Assembly (NCBI GenBank): GCA_944381485.1
Contig: CALWLI010000003.1
Location: forward strand, 1-64,000
Source of the DNA: an uncultured Lachnospiraceae bacterium
Lineage (GTDB): Bacteria > Bacillota > Clostridia > Lachnospirales > Lachnospiraceae
DNA: 64,000 nucleotides
Direction of reading: 5' to 3'
The notes beneath the pieces are model-generated. The model searched no databases and was not told where the DNA came from. It was given only the letters and a program-made list of their open reading frames with translations. Shown one piece after another: positions 1-7,936 of this stretch (position 1 is the first letter of the stretch; each line of letters begins with the position of its first letter). A program made the translations under genes and the position numbers.

Positions 1-2
1 AG

Positions 3-323
3 CTTCGTATGCGTGGTTACAGTGTGGATGTAGGAGTTGTTCCCATCGCAGAAAAAGATCGGAATGGGAAAGTAACACGTAAGCAGCTGGAAGTTGATTT
101 TGTGTGTAATCTTGGTTCTTCCAGATACTATATTCAATCCGCCTACACCCTGCCGGATGAAACAAAACATACGCAGGAGATCAGGCCATTCAGGAAGATC
201 GATGATTCTTTCAAGAAAATCATCATTACCAAGGATATGGTGCCAACGCAGTATGATGAATATGGTATCCTGACCATAAACATCTATGATTTTTTGCTTG
301 ACCCGAAATGCCTTGAGAAATAA
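3..323 (+). CDS. AAA-family ATPase, C-terminal fragment (DUF4143-type)
   Basis: The reading frame is open to the left edge, so this is the 3' end of a longer gene; the codons before the first in-frame ATG (position 9) also read sensibly (L-R). The residues around GYSVDVGVV, the basic and acidic strand EVDFVCN, and the segment about receiving a DUF4143-like nuclease fold (E-V-D-F-V then K-I-I-I-T-K-D) fit the C-terminal part of the archaeal-type AAA ATPases with a C-terminal DUF4143/PD-(D/E)XK-like domain. These proteins are common, poorly characterised, often mobile accessory genes. The Walker motifs would lie outside the window, so the assignment rests on the tail only. Confidence 0.65.
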   Translation, partial: LRMRGYSVDVGVVPIAEKDRNGKVTRKQLEVDFVCNLGSSRYYIQSAYTLPDETKHTQEIRPFRKIDDSFKKIIITKDMVPTQYDEYGILTINIYDFLLDPKCLEK

Positions 324-335
324 AGATGTAAGAAA

Positions 336-518
336 ATGGCGCGCAATAAACATAACACCCCCGGTATTATCAAATTTCCTTTCAGGAGAATGACAGTGGA
401 GAATCCCCGAGCGGTTTATGCCTGTGTGAATTACGGGGAGGCCTATGCACCAATGGAGATTGGGGAGCGGGCAATCTGTATTAATGGGGATATTTGGGAG
501 GTGCTGAAACAAGTATAA
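336..518 (+). CDS. Possible small hypothetical protein (60 aa)
   Basis: A 60-codon open frame begins 12 bases after the ATPase stop. Composition is protein-like (R-R-M-T-V-E-N-P, then an acidic stretch ending I-N-G-D-I-W-E-V-L), but there is no convincing ribosome-binding site and no family I recognise. It could be a remnant of a longer gene or a chance frame. The 187 bases between it and the next gene are AT-rich and show no clear terminator. Confidence 0.25.
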   Translation: MARNKHNTPGIIKFPFRRMTVENPRAVYACVNYGEAYAPMEIGERAICINGDIWEVLKQV

Positions 519-705
519 GACAGCAGGTTTTATGTTTTTATTTGCTTTCAAAAAATAAAAAAATTTTCAGTTTTGAAATTGGCAGCTTACTGTACCGGAT
601 ACGCATAATACTCATGGATGCTGAAGCGTTAGATGTTCCATGATAAAGTATATATAAAATATTCCAAAAAAAGAAATGAATCGCACGAAAAAGAAGTTAT
701 GAGGC

Positions 706-1173
706 ATGAAAGAAATTAAAATAAAGGACAGAGACTCACTGACTGTTGCCTCTTTGCTTGATGTGTGGGAGCAATCGGTGAGAGAGACTCATCTCTTCCT
801 ATCCGCAGAAGAGATAGAGGAGATCAAAAAATATGTGCCTGTGGCGTTGGAGTCAGTCCCCTCCTTGATCGTGGAAGACGACGCAGCAGGAACTCCTATA
901 GCCTTTATGGGTATCGACGGAACAAAGCTTGAGATGCTGTTCGTTTCCCCGAAGGAGCGTGGCAAGGGATTGGGAAGAAAGCTTTTGGAATTCGGTATAT
1001 CCGAATATGGCATAAAAGAGCTCACCGTAAACGAGCAAAATCCTCAGGCAAAAGGATTTTATGAGCATATGGGTTTTAAGGCATATAAAAGATCGGAGCT
1101 TGATGAGCAGGGGAAGCCTTACCCCATCCTGTTTATGTGCCGAATCGAGAGGGAAGCTTTTGGAGGAAAATGA
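706..1173 (+). CDS. GNAT family N-acetyltransferase (YjaB-like)
   Basis: At 155 aa this is a single GNAT domain that transfers an acetyl group from acetyl-CoA to an amine; the acceptor is unknown. The acetyl-CoA pyrophosphate loop RGKGLGRKLL is at about residues 85-94, followed by the typical NEQNPQAKGFYEHMGF segment (about 109-124), in which the tyrosine is the usual general acid position of the family. The N-terminal sequence (W-E-x-S-V-R-x-T-H) and overall length match YjaB-type enzymes. The stop codon TGA shares its last base with the start codon of the following lipoprotein gene, so the genes are probably translationally coupled. Confidence 0.85.
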   Translation: MKEIKIKDRDSLTVASLLDVWEQSVRETHLFLSAEEIEEIKKYVPVALESVPSLIVEDDAAGTPIAFMGIDGTKLEMLFVSPKERGKGLGRKLLEFGISEYGIKELTVNEQNPQAKGFYEHMGFKAYKRSELDEQGKPYPILFMCRIEREAFGGK

Positions 1174-1832
1174 TGAAAAAAATAATAACAGCTGTCTTGT
1201 GTATTTACATGTCTATGGCGCTCTGGGGCTGCGCAGGACCGGCAAAGGAGGATGCTGCCGAGACGAAGGCTCCAAGCCTGAGGGAGACAGGACTTGAATT
1301 GATAGAGCTCATGGCAGAGATGGCGGCCTCTGATGACTATGTCGATATGGCTGTCGGAAACAATGCTGTGGGTGACATTGTGAGGGAGATAGAGGATGAA
1401 GACCACGGCCTGCCGGAGGCTGTATATTCTGTTACTGTGAGCGTGGACAACCTGGATAAGCTCATGGAAATGGCAGGTATAAGCACTGACATGTCCGAGG
1501 AACTTAGGTCTTATCTCGAGCAGAGGGTAACAGGCTCTCTGATCTCCACTGTAAACGGAATGGAGGGAGCAGAAAGCCTTGCTGCAGCAAATATATGTAT
1601 AGTCGAGAAAAGCTTTGTAAATAAAGAGGCTACCGAGGATGTGATCTACATATATACCTATGAGGGTGCGAGACCTGCGGCGGTGTCTTTCAGAGTAGGT
1701 GATGACAATGCTGTGACTGCTACAGGCAGCTTTATCACAGCGGAGAATCTTCCTTTGGGCTCCGAGGAGTATATAAAAGCCTTTTTTGAAAGCCTGGGCT
1801 TGGATGTGGAGGTAAAGGAGGTCACAGCTTGA
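1173..1832 (+). CDS. Lipoprotein of unknown function
   Basis: 219 aa from the ATG at 1173, six bases after GGAGG at 1162-1166; an ATG one codon earlier (1170) is also possible. The N-terminus MKKIITAVLCIYMSMALWGC is a signal peptide ending in a lipobox with the anchoring cysteine near residue 20, so the protein should be attached to the outer face of the membrane. The mature part is acidic and mixed alpha/beta, with pieces such as VYSVTVSVDNLDKLMEMAG and YIYTYEGARPAAVSF, but I recognise no family. It is coupled on both sides (1-base stop/start overlaps) to the acetyltransferase and to the next lipoprotein gene. Confidence 0.75.
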   Translation: MKKIITAVLCIYMSMALWGCAGPAKEDAAETKAPSLRETGLELIELMAEMAASDDYVDMAVGNNAVGDIVREIEDEDHGLPEAVYSVTVSVDNLDKLMEMAGISTDMSEELRSYLEQRVTGSLISTVNGMEGAESLAAANICIVEKSFVNKEATEDVIYIYTYEGARPAAVSFRVGDDNAVTATGSFITAENLPLGSEEYIKAFFESLGLDVEVKEVTA

Positions 1833-3538
1833 TGAAGATGCCAAAGAAGCATAGACTTTTTCCCTTAAGGAGGGACCTTATAGCTGCCACCTCCTGTTTT
1901 ATCTTTCTCACAGGCTGCTCACTTATCCCCGCAGGAGATCAGGAGTCCGAGACATATGAGAGCAGCATCTCTTTAGAGGCTGAAACCTCTGCAGCTTCCG
2001 TGAATGATACCTCCGAGGCTGAAGAAGATGATGTTTTAGAGTATGAGGAGACTCAGACTGAAACCGATGAGAGTGTATTTAATAGAGAAGAGCAGTTGGG
2101 CCCGGATGAAACAGGGGAGAGTACGGATGCCGGAAGCGGCTTGTTTCCCTATGTGTACGTCGAACAGGAATCAGAGTACGCCGATGTGGGAAAACTTCTT
2201 GCTTCCAGCCGCTATGAGCTTTTGTGGCTCCGCTCAGAGGGCTCAGACTACAGTGAGCTCAAAAATGCTCTGGCTCTCTACGACAGGAGCCGCAAGGAGA
2301 GAGCCGTTTCCGAATACGAGGAAATGCTTGCTCTTGCGAGAGAAGATTCCGGAGACAGCGAGGAATTCCTCGGCTATCAATCCGTCAGCACCACGGATAT
2401 CTTAAGGGCGGACAATAGTATCCTCTCTTTTACAGATGAGACCTATGTCTATACAGGAGGGGCCCACGGGAATTTGACGGTAACAGGCCGAAGCTTTGAT
2501 ATAAATACAGGTAAAAGCCTTGAGCTCGGGGACCTTGTGGAGGATACCAAAGCCCTGTCAGACTTCATAGTGGGTCACCTTGAAAATAACTATGGCTCTC
2601 AGGGCCTTTTGACAGAGGGCTGGGAGGACATAGTGAGAGGAGAAACGGAGCCCTGCTTTGCCATGGGACCCGAGGGCCTGAAAATATATTATGCGCCATA
2701 TCTCATAGGTCCCTATGCCTTGGGGACTGTGACGGTGGATGTGCCTTACGGGGAGGCATCCATAGGCTTTAAGGAGGAATACCTTCCTACAGAGGAGCAG
2801 AGCGTTTGGAAGCTTAAGCCTTATGAGGAGCTTTTCCTCGATATAAACGGAGACGGGACGGGTGAGAGCATATCATATGAGCTGTCAGAGTCCGGCGACA
2901 ACATGGAATACAGACTTTTGATTTCCGATGGGACAAAATCTGTCTCGAAAGCTGAGGACTGCGGCTACGGTATCACCGATGCATATATAATGAGGACTCC
3001 GAAAGACAGATATATGTTTTACGGTGAGACATCGAGAGAAAATGATTGGAGGTTCCTTAGTATAGTCGATGTGACGGGCCTTTGGTCGGAGGAAAACTCC
3101 TCCCATGAAAATGAGCCCTGCGGATACTATGAGGCTTTCTACGGCAATGTGCCTGTAAATTCCGGGAAGTTTTATCTTTCCACAAGGGGAGATCTTCTGT
3201 CGACGGTGAGCCTTATGCGCAAATATGCTGTCGGGGATGAGGGCATGGCTGTTGCCCTTGATGACGAATACAGCTATGAAAATTTTGAAATAAGGGCAAA
3301 GGAAAATGTTCCGGGTAATGTCCTCGGACACTCGGGAGAAGAGGTTTTCAGGGAGGACGCTATTCCGTCAGGTTCTCGTCTTAGAGCCGTATCCACAGAC
3401 GAAGAAAGCTACGTGATTTTGGAAAATATGGACACTGTGGAGCTGATAAGAGTAGATATAAACGGAGATGGCTGGCCTCATACGATTGAAGGAAAGGCTA
3501 TAGAGGAGTATTTTGAGGGACTTATCTTTGCAGGTTGA
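1832..3538 (+). CDS. Lipoprotein with DUF4163/DUF3298 (RsiV-like) domain
   Basis: 568 aa from the ATG at 1832, preceded by AAAGGAGG at 1814-1821; a TTG one codon upstream is less likely. A signal peptide ends in FLTGC (lipid-anchored cysteine about residue 29), followed by an acidic, Ser/Thr/Glu-rich linker to about residue 100. Residues 180-310 carry the DUF4163/DUF3298 pair, including the signature YTGGAHG near 207-213, as in the extracytoplasmic part of RsiV-type anti-sigma factors. The C-terminal third contains two DxNxDG loops (DINGDGTG and DINGDGWP) resembling calcium-binding FG-GAP/EF-hand-like motifs. No transmembrane anti-sigma segment is present, so a role as RsiV itself is unlikely; function is unknown. 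Confidence 0.75.
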   Translation: MKMPKKHRLFPLRRDLIAATSCFIFLTGCSLIPAGDQESETYESSISLEAETSAASVNDTSEAEEDDVLEYEETQTETDESVFNREEQLGPDETGESTDAGSGLFPYVYVEQESEYADVGKLLASSRYELLWLRSEGSDYSELKNALALYDRSRKERAVSEYEEMLALAREDSGDSEEFLGYQSVSTTDILRADNSILSFTDETYVYTGGAHGNLTVTGRSFDINTGKSLELGDLVEDTKALSDFIVGHLENNYGSQGLLTEGWEDIVRGETEPCFAMGPEGLKIYYAPYLIGPYALGTVTVDVPYGEASIGFKEEYLPTEEQSVWKLKPYEELFLDINGDGTGESISYELSESGDNMEYRLLISDGTKSVSKAEDCGYGITDAYIMRTPKDRYMFYGETSRENDWRFLSIVDVTGLWSEENSSHENEPCGYYEAFYGNVPVNSGKFYLSTRGDLLSTVSLMRKYAVGDEGMAVALDDEYSYENFEIRAKENVPGNVLGHSGEEVFREDAIPSGSRLRAVSTDEESYVILENMDTVELIRVDINGDGWPHTIEGKAIEEYFEGLIFAG

Positions 3539-3695
3539 GACTGAATACTGCATGAAAGAAATAAATACTTATAAGAAAACTTAATAATAAAAAGTCAAAT
3601 ATAAAGTAATATAATAATAGTTTTTTGCACTGCTTTTATATGTTATATTGAACCTGAAGATTATTAACAATTATTAATAAAATATGGAGGGACAT

Positions 3696-4952
3696 ATGAG
3701 AAAGCGTGCATTGTCTTGTTTGCTTGCTGTATCTGTGTTGGCTCCCACATTGGCGGGATGCCACGACAGTGGAACACAGAAAGCGGCCATATCAAACGAG
3801 GCCATAGGCTATGACCCCGAGGAGGCGGTCAAGGATTTTGAGTTCGGAGAACTCAATGATGTGGAGAAAAACTACACAATCGAGATGGCATACTTTAACT
3901 GCGATCACATGGTTGCATCTATAATAGGAGAGGAGAGCGGCATCTATGAGGCCCTGGGTCTTGATGTAAATGTAACAAAGTCAGGAGAGACATTGAAGGG
4001 ACTCACATCAGGGCAGATAGATGTGGGCTACAGCGGAATCGAAGGGGTAATACGTTCCGCAAATCAGGGAGCACCTCTGTTTATGGCGGCTGCCAACCAT
4101 TTGGGAGGATCAGAGTATCTGGTAGTTTCAAATGAGATCACAGACCCTTCACAGCTGGAGGGAAAAACTCTGGCAATAGATGCGGAGTGTAATACCAATC
4201 CTCAGTGGCTCAACTGGTCTGCCGAGTACGGATTTTCAGATCAGCCGAGTGACTATAACATCGTAAACATGGGTTCCCAGGATGCCATGGTTGCATTGAA
4301 AGCCGGTCAGATAGACGGCTTCAGCACATGAGATCCCTACGCATCTAAATGCGAGTTCGATGGTATCGGACATATAATGGCTACCAGCTGGGGAGCAGCA
4401 AATATCAACAGTGAATCAAAGGCGGACGAGTGGGGCATGTGCTGTATCTATGCAATGTCAGAGGAATTCCATGAGAAGTGCCCTGAGCTTGCAAGAAGAT
4501 TGGTGTACGCACATTCAAAGGCGATAGAGTATATGTACACTCATCCCTACAATGCGGCAATGATGTTCGCAGACGGATTTGACACAGATCCCTATGTGGC
4601 TCTTCGTACTATATATATGAAGACCGTTGCTGAGGGACGCACCATTACCTGGAGATTTACAGAGCAGAATCTTGAAAACTATGTTGAGAACTATACCAAG
4701 TTCCCTCAGATCCCGGAGGAGGATATACCTCGTATAGACAACTTCAGGGAGTTCACCAACACAACTATTATAGACGAGGCGGGAGTTGATGACTTCGAAA
4801 GCTTCATAGCTGAAAATGTTGATTCGGTATTCCCTATAGGAATGACCTTCGAGGACTGGTACAACAAGGCAAAAGAGATAGACAATATACCTGAGGATGA
4901 GGCTGTGGATATATCAGATACAGCTACACCTTATTTGAATGAGAATCTGTAA
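3696..4952 (+). pseudogene. ABC transporter substrate-binding lipoprotein (NitT/TauT type), interrupted by an in-frame TGA
   Basis: From the ATG at 3696 (GGAGG at 3686-3690) the frame codes a signal peptide with lipobox LAGC, then a periplasmic-binding fold of the nitrate/taurine/thiamine-precursor class (ESGIYEALGLDV, SGQIDVGYSG, QGAPLFMAAANH, KTLAID). At 4329-4331 a TGA stops translation after residue 211. The same frame then continues without a shift from D-P-Y-A-S to the natural end at 4952, and the stop sits exactly where the family usually has tryptophan (S-T-W-D-P-Y). A single TGG to TGA change explains it. No permease or ATPase gene is adjacent. It could be a recent pseudogene or a sequencing error; upstream and downstream parts are otherwise well kept. 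Confidence 0.8.
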
Positions 4953-4987
4953 GAAATACCATAAATAACATAGCTTTAAAATCTTTA

Positions 4988-5022
4988 AGAGCATCCTGTT
5001 TTTTACCGGGATGCTCTTTTTC
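4988..5022 (+). terminator. Intrinsic terminator after the substrate-binding gene
   Basis: Inverted arms AGAGCATCC (4988-4996) and GGATGCTCT (5009-5017) are followed by a T tract. It lies 36 bases after the stop at 4952. Confidence 0.85.
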
Positions 5023-5118
5023 GCTGCCTGTAATACTTGATATTACCCACAGGAGCAAAATCTTATACACAAATCTCTAAAAAAATTTAAATTTTATAAA
5101 ACCTTTTTAAAAATTTAT

Positions 5119-5163
5119 GTATCTGCATAAGTGAAAGGAAAAATTCACTTAGAGATACGGAGG
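5119..5163 (+). promoter_or_regulatory. 5'-UTR stem-loop abutting the ribosome-binding site
   Basis: GTATCT (5119-5124) pairs with AGATAC (5153-5158) and AAGTGAA (5129-5135) with TTCACTT (5144-5150). The GGAGG Shine-Dalgarno (5159-5163) starts on the next base. This could stabilise the mRNA or set translation of the wall protein that follows. No T tract is present, so it is not a terminator. The surrounding 150 bases are very AT-rich. Confidence 0.5.
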
Positions 5164-5172
5164 TAAATTTAT

Positions 5173-7074
5173 ATGAAAAAGAAAATGAGATTATTGATTT
5201 CCACACTGGCTATATCAGGAGCCATGGGAACAAGCGCCCTTGCAGGCACTTGGGACATGAGCACGGGGGCTTGGCGCTATATGGAGGACAACGGCAGCTA
5301 CAGCGTAAATGGCTGGATATCAGACGGGGGATGCTGGTACAGGACAGATGAAAACGGAATAATGAGAACAGGCTGGTATCAGGACGCAAACGACGGAGGC
5401 AGATGGTATTACCTGCAGCCGGAGGCCGGAGCTCCCGAGGGATCAATGAAGACAGGCTGGCTGAATCTGAACGGCAAGTGGTACTTTCTAGATACGAGAG
5501 CGGGAGGCCCCGAGGGGGCAATGCTCATAGGCTGGCAGTGGATAGACGGAAAATGCTATTATCCGGATCCTGCGGACGGAGGAGCTATGGCAGCCTCAAA
5601 GACAACTCCGGACGGGTATAAGCTTGATGCAAGCGGTGCCTGGGTCGATGATACAGGTGTACAGTATTATGAGGAGGGAAGAGGTATCTCCTCCACGGTG
5701 AGAGCGAACTCTTCAGGAAATGCCTCAGACCCGGGAGTGACGTCTTCATCCGGAAATGTAATATATGGAGGCGGCGGTTCCTCAGGCGGCGGAAGCTCTT
5801 CAGGAAGGGGTTCGTCCTCAGGAAAAAACCACAGCTCCTCTGACAGTAATTGGGATAACTATAAGGATAACTCCGTAAGTCATGCAGCTAATGATTCCAA
5901 AAAGGGTAATTGGGGCATGATGAGCTCTGATGAGAGAGCGGATGTCAATGACGCTATAAATGATTTCAAAGATGAATACATAACATCAGAAATGAGCGAT
6001 TTTGAAAAAGAGATAAAGATAATCGAGTGGCTGGTGGAAAACTGCGACTATCAGAAGGGAGAAGGTTGGGAAAATGCCACAGCCTACAGCTGCATAATAA
6101 ATGGAGAGGCTCAGTGTGCAGGCTATGCAGATGCCTTTTTGCAGACGGCAAAGGCCTGCGGGTTGAATGTGAGATATGTCTACAACAACTTCCATGCCTG
6201 GAACCTTATAGAGCTTGACGGAGATTGGTATCATGTGGATGTTACCTGGGAGGATCCTGTGACCACAAGCGGATCAAACGGATACGGATTTGATAAACTG
6301 AGCAACAAATATATCAATTTGGAGGATTCCGAGATAAGGGGTATTTCTTATCACGATGAATGGAAGCCTGACTCTATAAAGGCTAAGGGCACCAAATACG
6401 GAAGGGCCGTAGTTGCCGAGTACCTCAAAACAGGGGAGACAGACACCGATCTTGGCTCATCATACTCTGACAGAGTGGAGGAAAAATTTGAGTCAGCCGA
6501 CCTTGTAGTGGAATATAAGAATAAGGATCAGGCCATTGAGGAGATAATGGACTACCTTGATGATATGACCGAAAACAGAGATGAAAAGTATGAGCTTATA
6601 GTAAGATTCCCTTCAAAATACAAGAATTCTGATGCGAAAGATTGGCTTAAGGTATATGACATGATAAAAGAGCTTTCCTCTGAAGTTTCAGATGAAATAA
6701 ATGAAAGATACTCAGACATACTCAACTCCAAGGGAAACATACACTTTTTCAGCCGTTATGATGCAAATGACAACATCTATGCTGAGGCCTCAGGAAGCTT
6801 TATCTATAAGAAGGGTGAGAGACAGAAATATAATTACCTTGTAATATTTACAGATAAGGAGACAGGAGAGGAGATCGGAACCCAATCAGGACAGTCTGAG
6901 CACGGAGAGAGAGTAAAGCTTGATTTTCCCGAGGGCTATAATTGGATAAGCAACGTAGCCGCAAACTACGAGGTCACTGAGGGAAAGGGAGATTACACAG
7001 GCAGAGAGATTGCAAATCCGGGAAGGAAGGATCTGGAGATAGAAGTAAGGCTTAAGAAGATAAGAGAGGAATAA
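5173..7074 (+). CDS. Secreted cell-wall-binding protein with transglutaminase-like domain
   Basis: 633 aa, start set by GGAGG nine bases upstream. A signal peptide (cleavage likely after A-L-A, about residue 24) is followed by about four choline-binding-type repeats (residues 33-135, pattern GW..DG.WYY......M.TGW), then a disordered Gly/Ser linker (about 180-225). Residues 270-390 form a transglutaminase/protease core: Cys315 in AQCAGYA, His341 in FHAWN and Asp356 in WYHVDVTWEDP give the Cys-His-Asp triad. The C-terminal 230 residues are charged and end in a beta-rich region reminiscent of MucBP-like repeats. It is probably a surface protease or cross-linking enzyme attached through wall polymers; the substrate is unknown. 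It stands alone between terminators. Confidence 0.85.
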   Translation: MKKKMRLLISTLAISGAMGTSALAGTWDMSTGAWRYMEDNGSYSVNGWISDGGCWYRTDENGIMRTGWYQDANDGGRWYYLQPEAGAPEGSMKTGWLNLNGKWYFLDTRAGGPEGAMLIGWQWIDGKCYYPDPADGGAMAASKTTPDGYKLDASGAWVDDTGVQYYEEGRGISSTVRANSSGNASDPGVTSSSGNVIYGGGGSSGGGSSSGRGSSSGKNHSSSDSNWDNYKDNSVSHAANDSKKGNWGMMSSDERADVNDAINDFKDEYITSEMSDFEKEIKIIEWLVENCDYQKGEGWENATAYSCIINGEAQCAGYADAFLQTAKACGLNVRYVYNNFHAWNLIELDGDWYHVDVTWEDPVTTSGSNGYGFDKLSNKYINLEDSEIRGISYHDEWKPDSIKAKGTKYGRAVVAEYLKTGETDTDLGSSYSDRVEEKFESADLVVEYKNKDQAIEEIMDYLDDMTENRDEKYELIVRFPSKYKNSDAKDWLKVYDMIKELSSEVSDEINERYSDILNSKGNIHFFSRYDANDNIYAEASGSFIYKKGERQKYNYLVIFTDKETGEEIGTQSGQSEHGERVKLDFPEGYNWISNVAANYEVTEGKGDYTGREIANPGRKDLEIEVRLKKIREE

Positions 7075-7091
7075 AAGCTATATTTAAAAGG

Positions 7092-7133
7092 ACAGGGTCT
7101 GCATGCAGGAGAGCAGGGCAGGCCCTGTTTTTT
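7092..7133. terminator. Bidirectional terminator
   Basis: ACAGGGTCTGC (7092-7102) pairs with GCAGGCCCTGT (7118-7128) with one G-U pair, followed by T residues. It sits between two convergent genes whose stops are at 7074 and 7137. Confidence 0.8.
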
Positions 7134-7136
7134 ATC

Positions 7137-7610
7137 TTAGCTGTAATATTTACCGGTAAGCTCTTCAATTTCTATCTTTATCACTGCGGTGGCCTTCACA
7201 GCCTTCTCGGGCATCTCATTTTCGGCAAGCTGAGGAGTGTATTTGGTGACGATGGACATGAGAGCCGCCTTTTTTTCTGCAAAATCTTCCAAAAGAGAGG
7301 CCTTTCCTTTTATGATAACGCTCATATAGGCTGTGTTGGTGCTGCAGGGATTTTTGCTTTCCGGGAGTATGAGCCCCTGCATTTCATAGGCAGAGAGACA
7401 TACGGAGGGATTAGCCTTAATATTTTCGATCTTTTGTCCTGCCGGAAGCCCGTGCACTACTACAGCATCCTTGTGGCGGGCAAAATGTACAGGAACACAG
7501 TAGGGGGTACCGTCGGTATTTACAGTGGCAAGGACCCCTACAGGGCACCTATCCATAAGGGCCTTTATCTCAGCCTCCTGAAGTTGATGAGTTTTCATTC
7601 TGTTTTGCAT
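7137..7610 (-). CDS. Pyridoxamine 5'-phosphate oxidase-like flavoprotein (NimA family)
   Basis: 157 aa. The pattern C-P-V-G-V-L-A-T-V-N-T-D-G-T-P-Y-C-V-P-V-H-F near the N-terminus and the GKASLLED strand later are typical of the split-barrel flavin-nucleotide-binding family that contains NimA 5-nitroimidazole reductases. Such proteins bind FMN, FAD or F420/haem; the physiological substrate is usually unknown. The start is the first ATG, with AAAGGAG about ten bases upstream on the minus strand. It is a single-gene unit that ends at a shared terminator. Whether it gives nitroimidazole tolerance cannot be said from sequence. Confidence 0.85.
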   Translation of the reverse strand: MQNRMKTHQLQEAEIKALMDRCPVGVLATVNTDGTPYCVPVHFARHKDAVVVHGLPAGQKIENIKANPSVCLSAYEMQGLILPESKNPCSTNTAYMSVIIKGKASLLEDFAEKKAALMSIVTKYTPQLAENEMPEKAVKATAVIKIEIEELTGKYYS

Positions 7611-7792
7611 AAAGTCTTATCTCCTTTACCTGAAATATAGAAAATTGCAAGCTGTAAGTAAGTATATGCGGTTTTATTTAAACAATAAAAATATTTGCAG
7701 ATACTATTATACTTTAACCACAGGGAATTGTGCAGACAAAAATTCATAAAGTTTGTTAAAAAAAGAACTATATCTTATAGGCTAAAAAGGTC

Positions 7793-7821
7793 TTGACATA
7801 TATTTATATATGGGACAGAAT
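7793..7821 (+). promoter_or_regulatory. Sigma-A-type promoter for the ABC exporter
   Basis: TTGACA at 7793-7798, a 17-base spacer, and CAGAAT at 7816-7821. The gene-free interval 7611-7936 holds only this promoter, the leader described next and the minus-strand ribosome-binding site. Confidence 0.55.
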
Positions 7822-7825
7822 ACAG

Positions 7826-7894
7826 ATGAAGCTGTTATAAAAAAGAGCAAAAAACGCACCGGAAATGAGGATTACTTCACAGAAGGTGCTCTTT
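7826..7894 (+). promoter_or_regulatory. Possible attenuator-type leader with a very short ORF
   Basis: Just downstream of the promoter an ATG (7826) opens a four-codon frame ending at TAA (7838-7840). It is followed by an imperfect hairpin: AAAGA near 7842 with TCTTT at 7890-7894, and GCACC (7856-7860) with GGTGC (7885-7889). A short T-rich stretch follows. The layout recalls the bmrB leader in front of the Bacillus subtilis bmrCD exporter genes, but the ORF lacks a clear Shine-Dalgarno and the terminator is weak. Confidence 0.3.
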
Positions 7895-7936
7895 AATTGC
7901 TGAAAACAGCAAAAACCGTATGGGGTAGGTGAATTT

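Noticed and set aside
1119..1844. 241-aa minus-strand open frame
   Set aside because: It lies opposite two lipoprotein genes with proper starts and signal peptides; its translation is Cys/Tyr/His-rich and resembles no family.
3684..4952. TGA recoded as tryptophan or selenocysteine
   Set aside because: Many genes here end in TGA, other Trp positions use TGG, no selenocysteine-type downstream hairpin is evident and Trp is the expected residue.
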